Notes: generated by a model not told the origin, from the sequence alone. A DNA stretch of 64,000 bases from Mycolicibacterium sp. CR10 (GCF_005222675.1 NZ_STGE01000012.1:1-64000); one strand, 5' to 3'. Shown: positions 26,032 to 36,423, numbered from the stretch's first letter. Made by a program: numbers and translations.

Positions 26032-29000
26032 CGCTCGTCACTCCTGGTGTTCTGGGCGGGGCACGTGGCCCGGACCGGGCAGTGTGCACAGCCGTCGTTG
26101 ACCCGCGCGAGGAACTGCGGGCCCTGGGTGGCCGCGGCGGCTTCGTGCACCCGTGCCCGCCACTCGGTGTGACCCTCCGGGGTCAGAGCGGCCTGGTCCC
26201 GTTCGGTCGCCCCGCCGCCACTGGTTTTACCGAGGTAGACCAGCCGCCCTCCCCCGGGCTCGTCGCCGTCGGCGATCAGTCCTTCGGCGACGGCGAGCTG
26301 GTACATCGCCAGCTGAGCGTGGCTCTGCGCGTCGTCCTTGCTGACCGGACTCTTGCCCGTCTTGATGTCGACGACGACGAGCCGGCCCTCGCTGTCGCGC
26401 TCGAGCCGGTCGAGGCGGCCGCGCACCCGGACCCCGGGGAGCTCACCGTCGGCACGCGTCACGTCCCCCTCGACGTCGACCTCCGTGCCGATCTCGGTGA
26501 GCTCGTGGCGGGTGTCGGCCCGCCAGCGCAGAAACGTCGACAGCATCTCCAGGTGGCGGACAAGCTCGTTGTCGGCATGCCACTGGGCATCAAAAGGTAT
26601 CTGACTCCAGACCTTTTCGAGCTCGTTGAGCATCTGGGACTCACTGTTGCCTGACTCCGAGACCAAGGCGTGCACCAACGATCCGAGGGTGGAGCGGACG
26701 TCGCGTCCGGCGGAACCGCCGTGCCGTTCGAGCAGCCACCGCAGCGGGCAGTCCGAGAGCATCTGCACCGTGGACGGCGACAACGTCACCACGTGGAGAT
26801 CGTCGCCGTCGCCGTCCCAGAGGGGTCGGTCGCTGGAGAGGTCGCGCATGCCATACCAGGAGGCGGGGTCGGCGCCGTGGACCCCTGCTTCCGCAAGGCG
26901 CGCCAACTGTGCTGCTGCACAGGCTCTTTCCGAGTCGTCGACGACGCCCGGGGATGCGCACACGATTGACCGCAGGCGCCCGACCAGAGCCGACGGAGCA
27001 AGCACCCGTGGCGCCCGGATTGGGGCGGCGCCCTCGTCGACGGGCTCTGTCGCCACCGCGCTGAGCTCATGGCAGAACGACGACGGCAGCATGGCGTCGT
27101 CTCCGCCGTCGCTGTCGACGGCGGTCACCAGGATCCGGCTGCGGGCCCGGCCCATGGCGGCGATCAGCAGCCGCCGCTCCTCGGCGAGCAACGGCGCCCG
27201 GCTCGACAGGCCACGTTGTCCGGGTTCGGCGACACCGTCGATGACATCCACAAGCTCCTGGGTGCCCAGGATGCCACCACGCGGGGACACGTTGGGCCAC
27301 AACCCCTCCTGGACGCCGGCGATGACGACGAAATCCCACTCCCGTCCCAGCGCCGAGTGCGCGCTGAGCACCGCGACCGCGTCGGGCGGGCAACCGTCGT
27401 CGCGGCGGGCCGGCGTCAGCGCCAGGGCGGTGACGTGGTCGACCAGGCCGCGCAGCGACGCCCCCGCCGTCCGCTCGACGTACTGCTCCGCAACATCGAA
27501 CATTGCGGTGACGGCGTCGAGATCACGGTCGGCCTGTGCTCCGGCCGGTCCGCCGCGTTCGCTGGCAGTCAGCCACCGTCGCTGCAAACCCGACCGACTC
27601 CACGCCTGCCACAGCGTGTGTCGCGGGTCGTTGCCGTTCTCGACGCTGCGCCGTGCCGCCGCCAACACCGCCCGCACCCGCCGCAGGGCATGGCTCTGCT
27701 CGTCGGACAGCGTGCCGGATCCCTTCTGCAGGGTGGAGACGAGCAGCTCCCCGAAGCCGCTGGGCGGCCCGGGCGTGGCGCGTCGCAAGGCACGCCGGAG
27801 CTGGCGCAGCGATACCGGATCGACTCGACCGATGGGCCCCGTCAGCAACCTCAGAGCGCGTTCCCCGTCGAGGCCGTCGGCGGTTGCCTCCAGCACGGTC
27901 AGCAGCGCCTTCACGGCGGGCTGGTCAGGCAGCGCGGCGTCACCGCCGGGCACGTCCACCGGAACCCCGGCGGCCGTCAGCGCCCGGCCGAGCGCGGCAC
28001 CCATCCGGGGCACCGAGCGCACGATCACGGCCATCTGCGTCCACGGCACGTCATCGACGAGGTGAGCACGGCGCAGTGCATCGGCGATCAGCGCGGCCTC
28101 GGAGTGTGGTGACGCGGCGATCCGGACCGTCAGCGAGCCCGGCCCTTCGGCGCCGGTGAAGGTCCGGGTGCTGTCATTGCCGGGCAGGCGGCGGGCGACC
28201 GCGCCGATGGCATCGGCCAGTGGCGCGACGCACCGGTGGGATTCGTTGAGCGTCAACACCGGACCTTCACCGCGCAGCAGCGCGGGGTCGGCACCGCGGT
28301 AACCGAACACCGTCTGGTTCGGGTCACCGGCGATGACGGACAGTTCGGCCCCTGCGGCCAGCAGCTGGACCAGCCGGGCGGCCTGCGGGTCCAGGTGTTG
28401 GGCGTCGTCGACCAGGAGCAGCCGGACGCGGGCACGTTCGGAGGCCAGCAGGTCGGCGTCGATCGCGAAAGCCTCGAGGGCGGCACCGACGAGCTCGGCG
28501 GCACCCAACGCGGGGACGGTGGCCTGCGGGGCAGCCATGCCGACAGCGGAACGCAGCAGCATGACCTGCTCGTAAGCCTGGGCGAATCGGCCCGCCGCCT
28601 GCCACTCGGGCCTGCCGGACAGCCGGCCGATGCGTTGCAGCGCAGCAGGATCGACACCGCGCTCGCTGCAGCGCGCCATCAGGTCTCGCAGTTCGGTCGC
28701 GAAGCCGACGGTGCTGAGTGCCGGGCGCAGCCGCGCCGGCCATCGCACGGGTGAGGAGTCACCGTCCTCGACGTCGCCGGCGAGCAGTTCGCGGATGATG
28801 CCGTCCTGCTCGGCGCTGGTGATCAGCCTCGGCGGCGGGCTCCCGTTGCGGTGCGCAGCCAACCGCAACACGGCGAAGGCATAGGAGTGCACGGTGCGCA
28901 CCAGCGGCTCGCGCACCACCGTGCGCTCACCGGAGCTCAGCAGGGTGGCCGTGATCGCTGCCTTGGCCTGCGCTCCGAGACGCGCCGAACCCGTCAGCAG

Positions 29001-29162
29001 TAGAACAGATTCCGGATCGCTTCCCCCGGACAGATGCGCGGCCGCGGTGCTCACGAGCAGGCTGCTCTTGCCCGTTCCGGCCCCGCCGAGCACCCGGACC
29101 ATGCCGCGCGTGTCACGTCGACCCAGTGCCGCCGGGGTCAGCTCGGTGTGTGGCGCAGACAT
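26028..29162 (-). CDS. adnA: AdnA, helicase-nuclease subunit of AdnAB
   Basis: 1044 residues. The N-terminal motor domain has Walker A GGAGTGKSSLLV and Walker B LLLVDDAQHLDPQ. The C-terminal RecB-like nuclease has VVVDIKTGKSPVSKDDAQSHAQLAMYQLAV. Four cysteines for an Fe-S cluster frame the nuclease: one in LSDCPLRW and three in DGCAHCPVRATCPA, as known for AdnA. It forms the heterodimer with AdnB. Start ATG at 29162; it is the first gene of the pair. The upstream gap to the hydrolase stop is about 70 bases. Confidence 0.93.
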   Translation of the reverse strand: MSAPHTELTPAALGRRDTRGMVRVLGGAGTGKSSLLVSTAAAHLSGGSDPESVLLLTGSARLGAQAKAAITATLLSSGERTVVREPLVRTVHSYAFAVLRLAAHRNGSPPPRLITSAEQDGIIRELLAGDVEDGDSSPVRWPARLRPALSTVGFATELRDLMARCSERGVDPAALQRIGRLSGRPEWQAAGRFAQAYEQVMLLRSAVGMAAPQATVPALGAAELVGAALEAFAIDADLLASERARVRLLLVDDAQHLDPQAARLVQLLAAGAELSVIAGDPNQTVFGYRGADPALLRGEGPVLTLNESHRCVAPLADAIGAVARRLPGNDSTRTFTGAEGPGSLTVRIAASPHSEAALIADALRRAHLVDDVPWTQMAVIVRSVPRMGAALGRALTAAGVPVDVPGGDAALPDQPAVKALLTVLEATADGLDGERALRLLTGPIGRVDPVSLRQLRRALRRATPGPPSGFGELLVSTLQKGSGTLSDEQSHALRRVRAVLAAARRSVENGNDPRHTLWQAWSRSGLQRRWLTASERGGPAGAQADRDLDAVTAMFDVAEQYVERTAGASLRGLVDHVTALALTPARRDDGCPPDAVAVLSAHSALGREWDFVVIAGVQEGLWPNVSPRGGILGTQELVDVIDGVAEPGQRGLSSRAPLLAEERRLLIAAMGRARSRILVTAVDSDGGDDAMLPSSFCHELSAVATEPVDEGAAPIRAPRVLAPSALVGRLRSIVCASPGVVDDSERACAAAQLARLAEAGVHGADPASWYGMRDLSSDRPLWDGDGDDLHVVTLSPSTVQMLSDCPLRWLLERHGGSAGRDVRSTLGSLVHALVSESGNSESQMLNELEKVWSQIPFDAQWHADNELVRHLEMLSTFLRWRADTRHELTEIGTEVDVEGDVTRADGELPGVRVRGRLDRLERDSEGRLVVVDIKTGKSPVSKDDAQSHAQLAMYQLAVAEGLIADGDEPGGGRLVYLGKTSGGGATERDQAALTPEGHTEWRARVHEAAAATQGPQFLARVNDGCAHCPVRATCPAQNTRSDER

Positions 29163-29234
29163 ACGGGCACTACATCACGAGGGTCCGACATCCTTCGTCG
29201 TCGCACGTCGCGGGACATCAGTCCAGCGACGGAT

Positions 29235-30044
29235 TCACCCCTGCTGCTTGGCTTCTGAACCGGCCTTGACCTCGTTGAGGAAGGGCTCGACGACCCCGAG
29301 CCACCCGTCGGGGTCGGAGGTGAAGGGAAGGTGGCCGGTGTCGAACTCGACGTACCTGGACCCGCGGATCGAGCGGTGCATGGCGCGGCCCCAGGACGTG
29401 CGCAGGGTGCGGTCCCGGGTGCCCCAGGTGATGAGCGTGGGCGCCGTGATGCGGTCGGCGAACGCGCGCAGGTCGGCCGCCGGGTCGGGAAAGCTGCGCC
29501 AGAGCGCCGCCGCCGTGGCGACGCCATCCTCGCTGCGGGCACGGGCGAGCACCCGCGCCACGATGTCGCGATCACGTTCGGTGCGGGCCTGCATGTACAG
29601 CGGCACCGAGTACCGGAAGACCGCCTTGACTGTCGCCGGGCGTCCCATCAGCGCGCAGAACGCCCGTGTCACCGAGGTCCACCGCGTGAAGCCGGAACCG
29701 TTGACGAGGATCAGACCGGACACCCGGGACGGCTGCCTGATCGCGAGCCGGCAGGCGGCGAACCCACCGACCGAGTTGCCGACGATGACGGCTGCAGGCA
29801 GTTTCAGCGCGGCGACGAACTGCTCGAGCACGTCGGCCAGGAACACCGCACTGGGCGGCGTTGCCGGCGCCGGCGACTCGCCGTGCCCGGGCCAGTCGAG
29901 GGCGATCACCCGGTGGCCCAGGGCAGCCGCGATGTCCGCGTAGTCGGTGCGGTCATGCAGGGTCGCGTGCAACAGCACGACCGGCATTCCGGCCCCGTGA
30001 TCGCTGTAGGCCACTGTTGCCGACGGGGGTTCGACGACTGACAT
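29235..30044 (-). CDS. Alpha/beta hydrolase
   Basis: 269 residues. Nucleophile elbow GNSVGG (Ser91), oxyanion region VVLLHATLHDRTDY, WPGHGESPAP, and the catalytic His in FDTGHLPF. The substrate is unknown; such enzymes hydrolyse esters or C-C bonds. The ATG at 30044 was chosen because AAGGGG lies 5 bases upstream; the open frame extends 45 codons further through the operator region and looks non-coding there. It is divergent from a TetR regulator with a palindromic operator between, so it is probably that regulator's target. Confidence 0.8.
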   Translation of the reverse strand: MSVVEPPSATVAYSDHGAGMPVVLLHATLHDRTDYADIAAALGHRVIALDWPGHGESPAPATPPSAVFLADVLEQFVAALKLPAAVIVGNSVGGFAACRLAIRQPSRVSGLILVNGSGFTRWTSVTRAFCALMGRPATVKAVFRYSVPLYMQARTERDRDIVARVLARARSEDGVATAAALWRSFPDPAADLRAFADRITAPTLITWGTRDRTLRTSWGRAMHRSIRGSRYVEFDTGHLPFTSDPDGWLGVVEPFLNEVKAGSEAKQQG

Positions 30045-30059
30045 TCCAACCCCTTTGTT

Positions 30060-30071
30060 GACCGTACGGTC
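30060..30071. promoter_or_regulatory. Palindromic operator for the adjacent TetR regulator
   Basis: GACCGTACGGTC is a perfect 12-bp palindrome, with an outer TTGA/TCAA partly continuing the dyad (TTGACCGTACGGTCGGTCATCAA spans 30057-30079 in pieces). It lies 16 bases upstream of the hydrolase start and about 125 bases before the TetR start, which fits repression of the hydrolase and possibly autoregulation. Confidence 0.6.
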
Positions 30072-30195
30072 GGTCATCAAATTAGTACGGGCGTGGCGAT
30101 GATGCAAGGTCACAATGCTGGAATAGCGCGTGTACGCGGTTTCGATGACCATCCGGTCGGTATGCTGAAAGCCTCTCAACCGGAAAGTGGGGTCG

Positions 30196-30780
30196 ATGCC
30201 TCCCTACACACAGGCGCCCGGGGCACGGGCTCTGGCCAAGGAGCGCACCCGCGAAACCCTGCTGTCGGCAGGGTTCGTGCTGGCCGAGACGACGGGGCTG
30301 GAAGGCCTGAGCATCAACGCCCTCGTCGACACCGCCGGCGTCTCCAAGGGCACCTTCTTCCACCACTTCGGTGACCGCACGTCGTATCTCGTGGCGCTGC
30401 ACCGACGGTTCCACGACGGCATCCTCGCCGAGGTGCAGCACGCCGTCGCCGGGATTCGCCCCGGCCGGGACCGACTGGCCACCATGTCGACCACGTACCT
30501 CGACGCATGCCTGCGCCAGCGCGGCGTGCGCGCCCTGATCCTCGAAGCCCGCGGGCAGCTGCCCATCCAGGACGAGATCGTCCGGCGAAACAGCAGCAAT
30601 GTCGACTTCATGGCCATCGACTTCGTCACGATGGAGTGGCCGCGGCCGCGGGCGGCGGCACGGCTGTGGATCGCCGCCAACGCCGAATGCGCGCTGATCG
30701 AACTCGACGCACGACGGGCCGATCCCGAAGCCCGCGCCGCACTGCTGGATCTCCTCGGGGGCCCGCAGCGCGACGCGTGA
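30196..30780 (+). CDS. TetR-family transcriptional regulator
   Basis: 194 residues. HTH: TRETLLSAGFVLAETTGLEGLSINALVDTAGVSKGTFFHHFGDRTSYLVAL. The ligand-binding C-terminal domain is helical and unassigned. The ATG at 30196 is favoured over a GTG three codons upstream because GTGGGG precedes it. It is divergent from the hydrolase gene and the palindrome GACCGTACGGTC, and 49 bases upstream of lipV on the same strand. Confidence 0.82.
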   Translation: MPPYTQAPGARALAKERTRETLLSAGFVLAETTGLEGLSINALVDTAGVSKGTFFHHFGDRTSYLVALHRRFHDGILAEVQHAVAGIRPGRDRLATMSTTYLDACLRQRGVRALILEARGQLPIQDEIVRRNSSNVDFMAIDFVTMEWPRPRAAARLWIAANAECALIELDARRADPEARAALLDLLGGPQRDA

Positions 30781-30829
30781 ACGTCTCCCCGGCCGACGTC
30801 GGATACACCCGGCTGGCAGCATCAACGAC

Positions 30830-31603
30830 GTGTTGCACACCTACCGCTTCGGGCGACCCGGCCCGGCCCGCATCCTGGCGATCCACGGGCTGACGGGATA
30901 CGGCGGGCGCTGGGAGGTCTTGTTCCGCGAGCAGCTGCCCGACATCGCGGCCGTCGCACCCGACCTGTTGGGCCACGGCCGATCGTCGTGGGATGCGCCG
31001 TGGACGATCGAGGCGAACGCGGCGGCGCTGGCCGCGTTGGTGGAGGCCGAGGGCGCCGCACCTGTAGTCGCCGTGGGCCATTCGTTCGGCGCGGCGATCG
31101 CGTTGAGCCTCGCGGCGACGCGACCCGATCTGGTTGCAGGGCTGGTGCTTCTCGATCCGGCGGTGGCGCTAAACGGGCGGAGGATGCGCGAGATCGCCGA
31201 CAGCATGTACGACTCCGCCGATTACACCGACCGCGGCGAAGCGCGCGCCGAGAAGGCGAACGGATCGTGGGGTGACGTGCCCGCAGAAGAGCTGGAACGC
31301 GAACTCGACGAGCATCTGGTCGCACAGCCCAACGGCCGGGTGGGGTGGCGGATCAGCATTCCCGCGATGATGTCCTACTGGAGTGAGCTCACCCGACCCG
31401 TCTCGTTGCCCCGGACCGGCACGCCGACCACGCTGGTGCGTGCCATGCACACCAGTCCGCCGTACGCCACCGATGAGTTGATCGCGACCCTGGAGGCCGG
31501 GCTGGGATCGAGTTTCGCTCTGCTGGACTGGGAGTGTAACCACATGGTGCCGCTGGCCAAACCTGTCGAGACCGCGGCCGTGATCCGCGACCGGATGGGC
31601 TGA
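30830..31603 (+). CDS. lipV: Alpha/beta hydrolase LipV
   Basis: 257 residues. Oxyanion segment AIHGLTGYGGRW, nucleophile GHSFG (Ser85), DLLGHGRSSW, acid and His in a C-terminal WECNHMVPLAKP. The order lipV, alkyltransferase-like gene, phosphotransferase-like gene, moeZ is the M. tuberculosis Rv3203-Rv3206c order, so it is called LipV, an esterase/lysophospholipase. Start GTG at 30830. It ends two bases before the next gene. Confidence 0.82.
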   Translation: MLHTYRFGRPGPARILAIHGLTGYGGRWEVLFREQLPDIAAVAPDLLGHGRSSWDAPWTIEANAAALAALVEAEGAAPVVAVGHSFGAAIALSLAATRPDLVAGLVLLDPAVALNGRRMREIADSMYDSADYTDRGEARAEKANGSWGDVPAEELERELDEHLVAQPNGRVGWRISIPAMMSYWSELTRPVSLPRTGTPTTLVRAMHTSPPYATDELIATLEAGLGSSFALLDWECNHMVPLAKPVETAAVIRDRMG

Positions 31604-31605
31604 GC

Positions 31606-31902
31606 GTGGCGGCGATCACCGACGAGCAGGTGGAGACGGTACGCGCTCTCGTCGCGGCCATTCCGTCGGGCAGTGTGTCGACCTACGGCGATATCGCTTC
31701 TGCTGCAGCGCTTTCCAGTCCCCGCATCGTGGCGTGGATCATGCGCACCGATTCCTCGGACCTGCCGTGGCACCGGGTGATCCGGGCGTCCGGTAGGCCC
31801 GCGCCGCACCTGGCGACGCGGCAGTTGGAGCGACTCCGGGCCGAGGGCGTGCTTGCGAACGACGGTCGGGTGTCATTGCGGCAGTACCGCCACACCTTTT
31901 GA
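31606..31902 (+). CDS. Alkyltransferase-like protein (ATL; MGMT fold without the acceptor Cys)
   Basis: 98 residues matching the DNA-binding domain of O6-alkylguanine-DNA alkyltransferases (TVRALVAAIPSGSVSTYGDIA, helix-turn-helix, Arg-finger region). The usual PCHRV reactive-site motif is PWHRV: Trp55 replaces the alkyl-accepting cysteine. Proteins of this type bind and flip O6-alkylguanine and hand the lesion to nucleotide excision repair without repairing it themselves. GTG start at 31606, directly after lipV, so co-transcribed. Confidence 0.85.
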   Translation: MAAITDEQVETVRALVAAIPSGSVSTYGDIASAAALSSPRIVAWIMRTDSSDLPWHRVIRASGRPAPHLATRQLERLRAEGVLANDGRVSLRQYRHTF

Positions 31903-31930
31903 TCGCCTTGGTCGCCCAGTGAGAAGCCAG

Positions 31931-31963
31931 GGCTGTGATTCCGGCGGAATCACGACCCGGAAT
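31931..31963. terminator. Hairpin between convergent genes (possible terminator)
   Basis: GTGATTCCG and CGGAATCAC flank a single G, and the stem extends with GGG/CCC beyond a 2-base bulge on each side. No T run follows, so it may act as a U-less terminator for either strand. The sequence CCCGGAATGCTGATCCGCGG just to the right resembles the right arm of the palindrome at 63842-63908, so this could be a degenerate member of that family. Confidence 0.45.
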
Positions 31964-32004
31964 GCTGATCCGCGGTGGAGACGCGCGAAGACGCGCGAGA
32001 GAGC

Positions 32005-32865
32005 TCAGACGACCAGGCGCACCAGCGCGGCGGTGCGCGCCAGACCCGGGAACGCCGCAGCCGTCGTCCTCGGATGCAGCGCATGCACAGCAAGCCGGAA
32101 CATCAAGGCGCGCAACAGCATCTGTGACCACTCGGGCAGCGGCGTCCATCTCTCGATGAGGCCGTCGTCGGCCTCACCCCAGGACAGCGCGTCCACCACC
32201 ACCACGCCCGCGGCCCATGCCGGCGGTCGCCAGTACGGGGTGATATCGGTGATGCCGGGCGCGGCAGTACCCGCGAAAAGCACTGTGCCGTAAAGATCTC
32301 CGTGCACCAGCTGACTCGGGCTCTTGGTGGGCCTGCGCAGGGTCGCGAGCTGGTTGATCAGCTCGATGGACTTCTGCCCGTCCGCCGTGCCCGGGGCCAC
32401 CCGGGCCCCCGACGGCAGGGAGTGCAGGGGACGCTCCTCCCAGGCTGCGCGATCGGCAGCGATGAAGACGTCGACGTCAGCCCAGGGAGCCACCGGCGGT
32501 TGCGTCAGGAAGCGGGGTCGCTCGAGTTTGGCGGTGGCCTCGTGCAGCCGCACCGCAGCGGAGACCACTTCGTCGTGACGGGGTTCCGGGGTGCCCGCGA
32601 CATAGGTGTCCGCGCGCCAACCCGCGACGACGTAGCGACCGTCGGTGGATCGCACCGGCCGGGCCAGCCGCACCCCGTCGACGAACAGCGTCTCGCGCAC
32701 CTTCGCCGACCAGGCGGCGCGGGCATGTTCGGCGACCATCGACAACACGACTTCGCCGCAGCGCCAGCCGCCCTCCCAGCTGGATCCGAGCGGCACCGGT
32801 TGCACGCCGGACAACCCGAAGGCCGCAAGCACGTGGTCGGGCGGGCGCTCGGCAGTCACCGCCAC
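32005..32865 (-). CDS. TIGR02569-family protein, phosphotransferase-like fold (Rv3205c-like)
   Basis: 286 residues. Weak resemblance to the aminoglycoside-phosphotransferase/kinase fold: a candidate catalytic segment LVHGDLYGTVLF (HGD) and DITPYWRPPAWAAGVVVVDALSWGEAD, where the Asp would bind metal. The nucleotide-binding N-lobe is not convincing. The family is actinobacterial and of unknown function. GTG start at 32865. It lies 30 bases before the moeZ stop on the same strand and probably belongs to the moeZ transcript. Confidence 0.7.
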   Translation of the reverse strand: MAVTAERPPDHVLAAFGLSGVQPVPLGSSWEGGWRCGEVVLSMVAEHARAAWSAKVRETLFVDGVRLARPVRSTDGRYVVAGWRADTYVAGTPEPRHDEVVSAAVRLHEATAKLERPRFLTQPPVAPWADVDVFIAADRAAWEERPLHSLPSGARVAPGTADGQKSIELINQLATLRRPTKSPSQLVHGDLYGTVLFAGTAAPGITDITPYWRPPAWAAGVVVVDALSWGEADDGLIERWTPLPEWSQMLLRALMFRLAVHALHPRTTAAAFPGLARTAALVRLVV

Positions 32866-32895
32866 AGCCTAAGCCGAACGGAGGCCAACCCAGCG

Positions 32896-34074
32896 TTAGT
32901 ACATCACCATGTCGGGCTCGAGTTGCTTGGCCCACGCCACGATGCCGCCCTGCAGATGGATGGCATCGGAGAATCCCGCCTTCTTCACCACGGCCAGTGC
33001 TTCCGCCGACCGCACACCGGTCTTGCAGTAGAGCACCGGCACCCGGTCGTGGGGCAGCTTCGCCAAGCCGTCGCCCGACTCGATCGTCGACTTCGGGATC
33101 AGCTCGGCGCCGTCGATGTGGTTGATGTCCCACTCGACCGGTTCGCGCACGTCGATCAGTGCGAACTTCTTTCCGGAGTCCAGCAACTCGCGCAGTTCCC
33201 GCGGAGTGACGGTCGCATCTTTGGCGGCATCGGCAGCGTCCTCGGACACCACACCGCAGAACGCCTCGTAGTCGATGAGCTCGGTGATCTTGGGCGTCGC
33301 AGGATCCTTGCGGATCTTGATTGTGCGGTACGTCATGTCGAGTGCGTCGTAGACCATCAACCGGCCCAGCAGCGGGTCGCCGATGCCGGTGATCAGCTTG
33401 ATGGCCTCGGTGCCCATCACCGAGGCGATAGACGCGCACAGGATGCCGAGCACGCCGCCCTCGGCGCAGGACGGAACCATCCCCGCCGGCGGCGGCTCCG
33501 GGTACAGGTCGCGGTAATTGAGGCCCAGGCCGTCGGGAGCGTCCTCCCAGAACACCGAGACCTGGCCTTCGAAGCGGTAGATCGACCCCCAGACATACGG
33601 CTTGCCGGCGAGCACGGCGGCGTCGTTCACCAGGTAGCGCGTCGCGAAGTTGTCGGTGCCGTCGAGGATCAGGTCGTACTGCTCGAATAGCTCGACGGCG
33701 TTCTCCGGCTCCAGACGGACCTCGTGCAGCACCACGTCGACGAGCGGGTTGATCTCTTTGATGGAGTCCCTGGCGCTCTCGGCCTTCGACCGGCCGATGT
33801 CGGACTGTCCGTGGATGATCTGGCGCTGCAGGTTGGACTCGTCGACGACGTCGAACTCGACGATCCCGATGGTCCCGACGCCGGCGGCGGCGAGGTACAA
33901 CAGCGTCGGTGACCCCAGCCCGCCGGCCCCGATCACCAGCACCCGGGCATTCTTCAGCCGCTTCTGCCCATCCAGTCCAAGGTCGGGAATGATGAGGTGA
34001 CGGCTGTAACGCGCAACCTCTTCGCGGGTGAGTTCAGCGGCTGGCTCTACCAGCGGCGGCAACGATGTCGACAC
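32896..34074 (-). CDS. moeZ: MoeZ (MoeB-rhodanese fusion), sulfurylase for sulfur-carrier proteins
   Basis: 392 residues. An E1-like adenylyltransferase with nucleotide motif GAGGLGS (49-55), the Asp of DGTDNFATRYLVNDA and the catalytic-Cys region PSCAEGGVLG is fused to a C-terminal rhodanese (about 280-392) with the persulfide loop YCKTGVRS. In mycobacteria MoeZ adenylates and thiocarboxylates MoaD (molybdopterin) and CysO (cysteine synthesis). The zinc-binding CxxC pairs of some E1 relatives are absent. GTG start at 34074 with AAGGAG seven bases upstream. Confidence 0.93.
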   Translation of the reverse strand: MSTSLPPLVEPAAELTREEVARYSRHLIIPDLGLDGQKRLKNARVLVIGAGGLGSPTLLYLAAAGVGTIGIVEFDVVDESNLQRQIIHGQSDIGRSKAESARDSIKEINPLVDVVLHEVRLEPENAVELFEQYDLILDGTDNFATRYLVNDAAVLAGKPYVWGSIYRFEGQVSVFWEDAPDGLGLNYRDLYPEPPPAGMVPSCAEGGVLGILCASIASVMGTEAIKLITGIGDPLLGRLMVYDALDMTYRTIKIRKDPATPKITELIDYEAFCGVVSEDAADAAKDATVTPRELRELLDSGKKFALIDVREPVEWDINHIDGAELIPKSTIESGDGLAKLPHDRVPVLYCKTGVRSAEALAVVKKAGFSDAIHLQGGIVAWAKQLEPDMVMY

Positions 34075-34176
34075 CGAGTTTCTCCTTGGTTGGTCTGCGA
34101 ACCATCACATCAGTTGCGTGTGGGTACTGCAATCAACAGCAACGAGGGCCCGACACTTCCCGCGCGCGTACCCGGT

Positions 34177-35214
34177 TCAGGCGATCGGGTACGGCCAGGG
34201 GTTGAACCGGCAACTCTTCCCGTCGGCGGTGACCGTGCCGGGGTCGAACTTTGCCGCGTCGTCGTTACTCGTGGAGAACGTCTGCTGCATCATGATCGGC
34301 GCCAGTTCGCCGTTGGCGGCGCACTGCTCGTGACGCGGATAGCCGATCGCGTGGCCGACTTCGTGGTTGATCAGGTACTGCCGGTAGGAGCCGACGTCTC
34401 CCTGGAACGGCACCGCGCCGCGCACCCAGCGAGCCTCGTTGACGAACACCCGCGGCTGACCCTCGAAAGCGGGGTTGTAGCAGGACGCCTCGAGCGGGAT
34501 GTCGTAGCCGCAGCCGTCCCGGACCGTCATCGGCGATGTCAGCGACACGCGGAAGTCAGGCTCGATACCCGCGGTGGCGTCGACGCGGGTGAACGCGAAC
34601 TGCGGATTGTGCGTCCAACTCTTCGGGTTGGCCAGCGTCTCGCTGACCATGCGCGCGAAGCCGTCGTCGCCGCCGAACGTCGTGGTGTCGACGCCGTCCT
34701 CCACCTCCACGGTGTAGGTGAACACTTTCGCGGTGCCCTGGCCGACCTGCGGGGTACCACCGGGAATGACGCGCCAGGTCCGGGCGCCCGCCTCGGTGAA
34801 GGGCCCGCCGTCGGGCAGGATCCCGGTGGGCAGGTTGGCGTCGAACTCCGTCAGACCCTTCGGCGGCGCGCCGACGATCGCGGTGCTGGCGACACCGATG
34901 GTCGGGGGCCCCTGCACGGGACCTTCGTCGTCCGCCACCTGCGGCACGCTGGTGCCGCTGATCGTCTGGTAGATGACCACCGCGGTCAGGGCAACCAGCA
35001 GCGGCAGGGCGTAGGCGCGCCATCCGTATGTCGAGATGAAGCGGCCGAGCCAGGTCTGCTTACGCCAGCGCTTGTGATCGTCCCGGTTGGATCGGACCCG
35101 GCCCGACTGCGCAGCCAGCGGATCACGCTGCGCGCGAAGAGGCTCTCGCCACTCATCGCGAAGCACGGGAACGCGACCGTTCCCGCGACGCCCCGGGTCG
35201 TAGGTCACCGACAC
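34177..35214 (-). CDS. Membrane-anchored DUF3152 protein with zincin motif (Rv3207c-like)
   Basis: 345 residues from the preferred GTG. A basic cytoplasmic segment, one transmembrane helix (YALPLLVALTAVVIYQTI) and an extracytoplasmic DUF3152 domain follow. The zinc-protease-like motif HEVGHAIGYPRH (HExxHxxxxxxH form) and several cysteines that could pair (DGCGYD, EASCYN, HEQCAA, GKSCRF) suggest a secreted-face metalloprotease; activity is not proven. The start is uncertain: no Shine-Dalgarno is seen, and a longer frame adds 21 residues. It is divergent from a TetR gene. Confidence 0.78.
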   Translation of the reverse strand: MSVTYDPGRRGNGRVPVLRDEWREPLRAQRDPLAAQSGRVRSNRDDHKRWRKQTWLGRFISTYGWRAYALPLLVALTAVVIYQTISGTSVPQVADDEGPVQGPPTIGVASTAIVGAPPKGLTEFDANLPTGILPDGGPFTEAGARTWRVIPGGTPQVGQGTAKVFTYTVEVEDGVDTTTFGGDDGFARMVSETLANPKSWTHNPQFAFTRVDATAGIEPDFRVSLTSPMTVRDGCGYDIPLEASCYNPAFEGQPRVFVNEARWVRGAVPFQGDVGSYRQYLINHEVGHAIGYPRHEQCAANGELAPIMMQQTFSTSNDDAAKFDPGTVTADGKSCRFNPWPYPIA

Positions 35215-35320
35215 AGGATGACACAGGTCAGAAGACTTGCAGTTTCGGCGCGCCACCACACGCCGACAACGTGGCACCGCTCCTCACGCGTACTGCCAGC
35301 CAACGGTAGTAGTGTCATAA

Positions 35321-36162
<842 letters not shown>

Positions 36163-36175
<13 letters not shown>

Positions 36176-36423
36176 TTGGTGACTTCGGAGCCCACGGTGC
36201 CCACGCCGAATCCGACTCTGCGGGAATCGGCGGCGCCGATCTCGACGTAGGCGATCTTCGCGGACTGCACGAGAAAACGCCGGCCCTTCTCGTCGGTGAG
36301 GCTCAGCACGCCGGTCTCGGCGCCCAGCGCGTCGGTGACCAACTTCTCCACCTCGGCAGGAGTCTGCGCGCTGCTGAGGATCAGCTCGCGCGCGCTGTCG
36401 GTGACACCGATCTTGACCTCCAC
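36163..36423 (-). CDS. DUF3107 protein (Rv3208A/TB9.4-like)
   Basis: 86 residues, VEVKIGVTDSARELILSSAQ with an acidic, mixed alpha/beta composition. The family is conserved next to this TetR gene across mycobacteria and has no known function. The GTG at 36423 has AAGGG eight bases upstream; the frame continues upstream into non-coding-looking sequence. Its last codons overlap the right tandem duplication of the palindrome. Confidence 0.85.
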
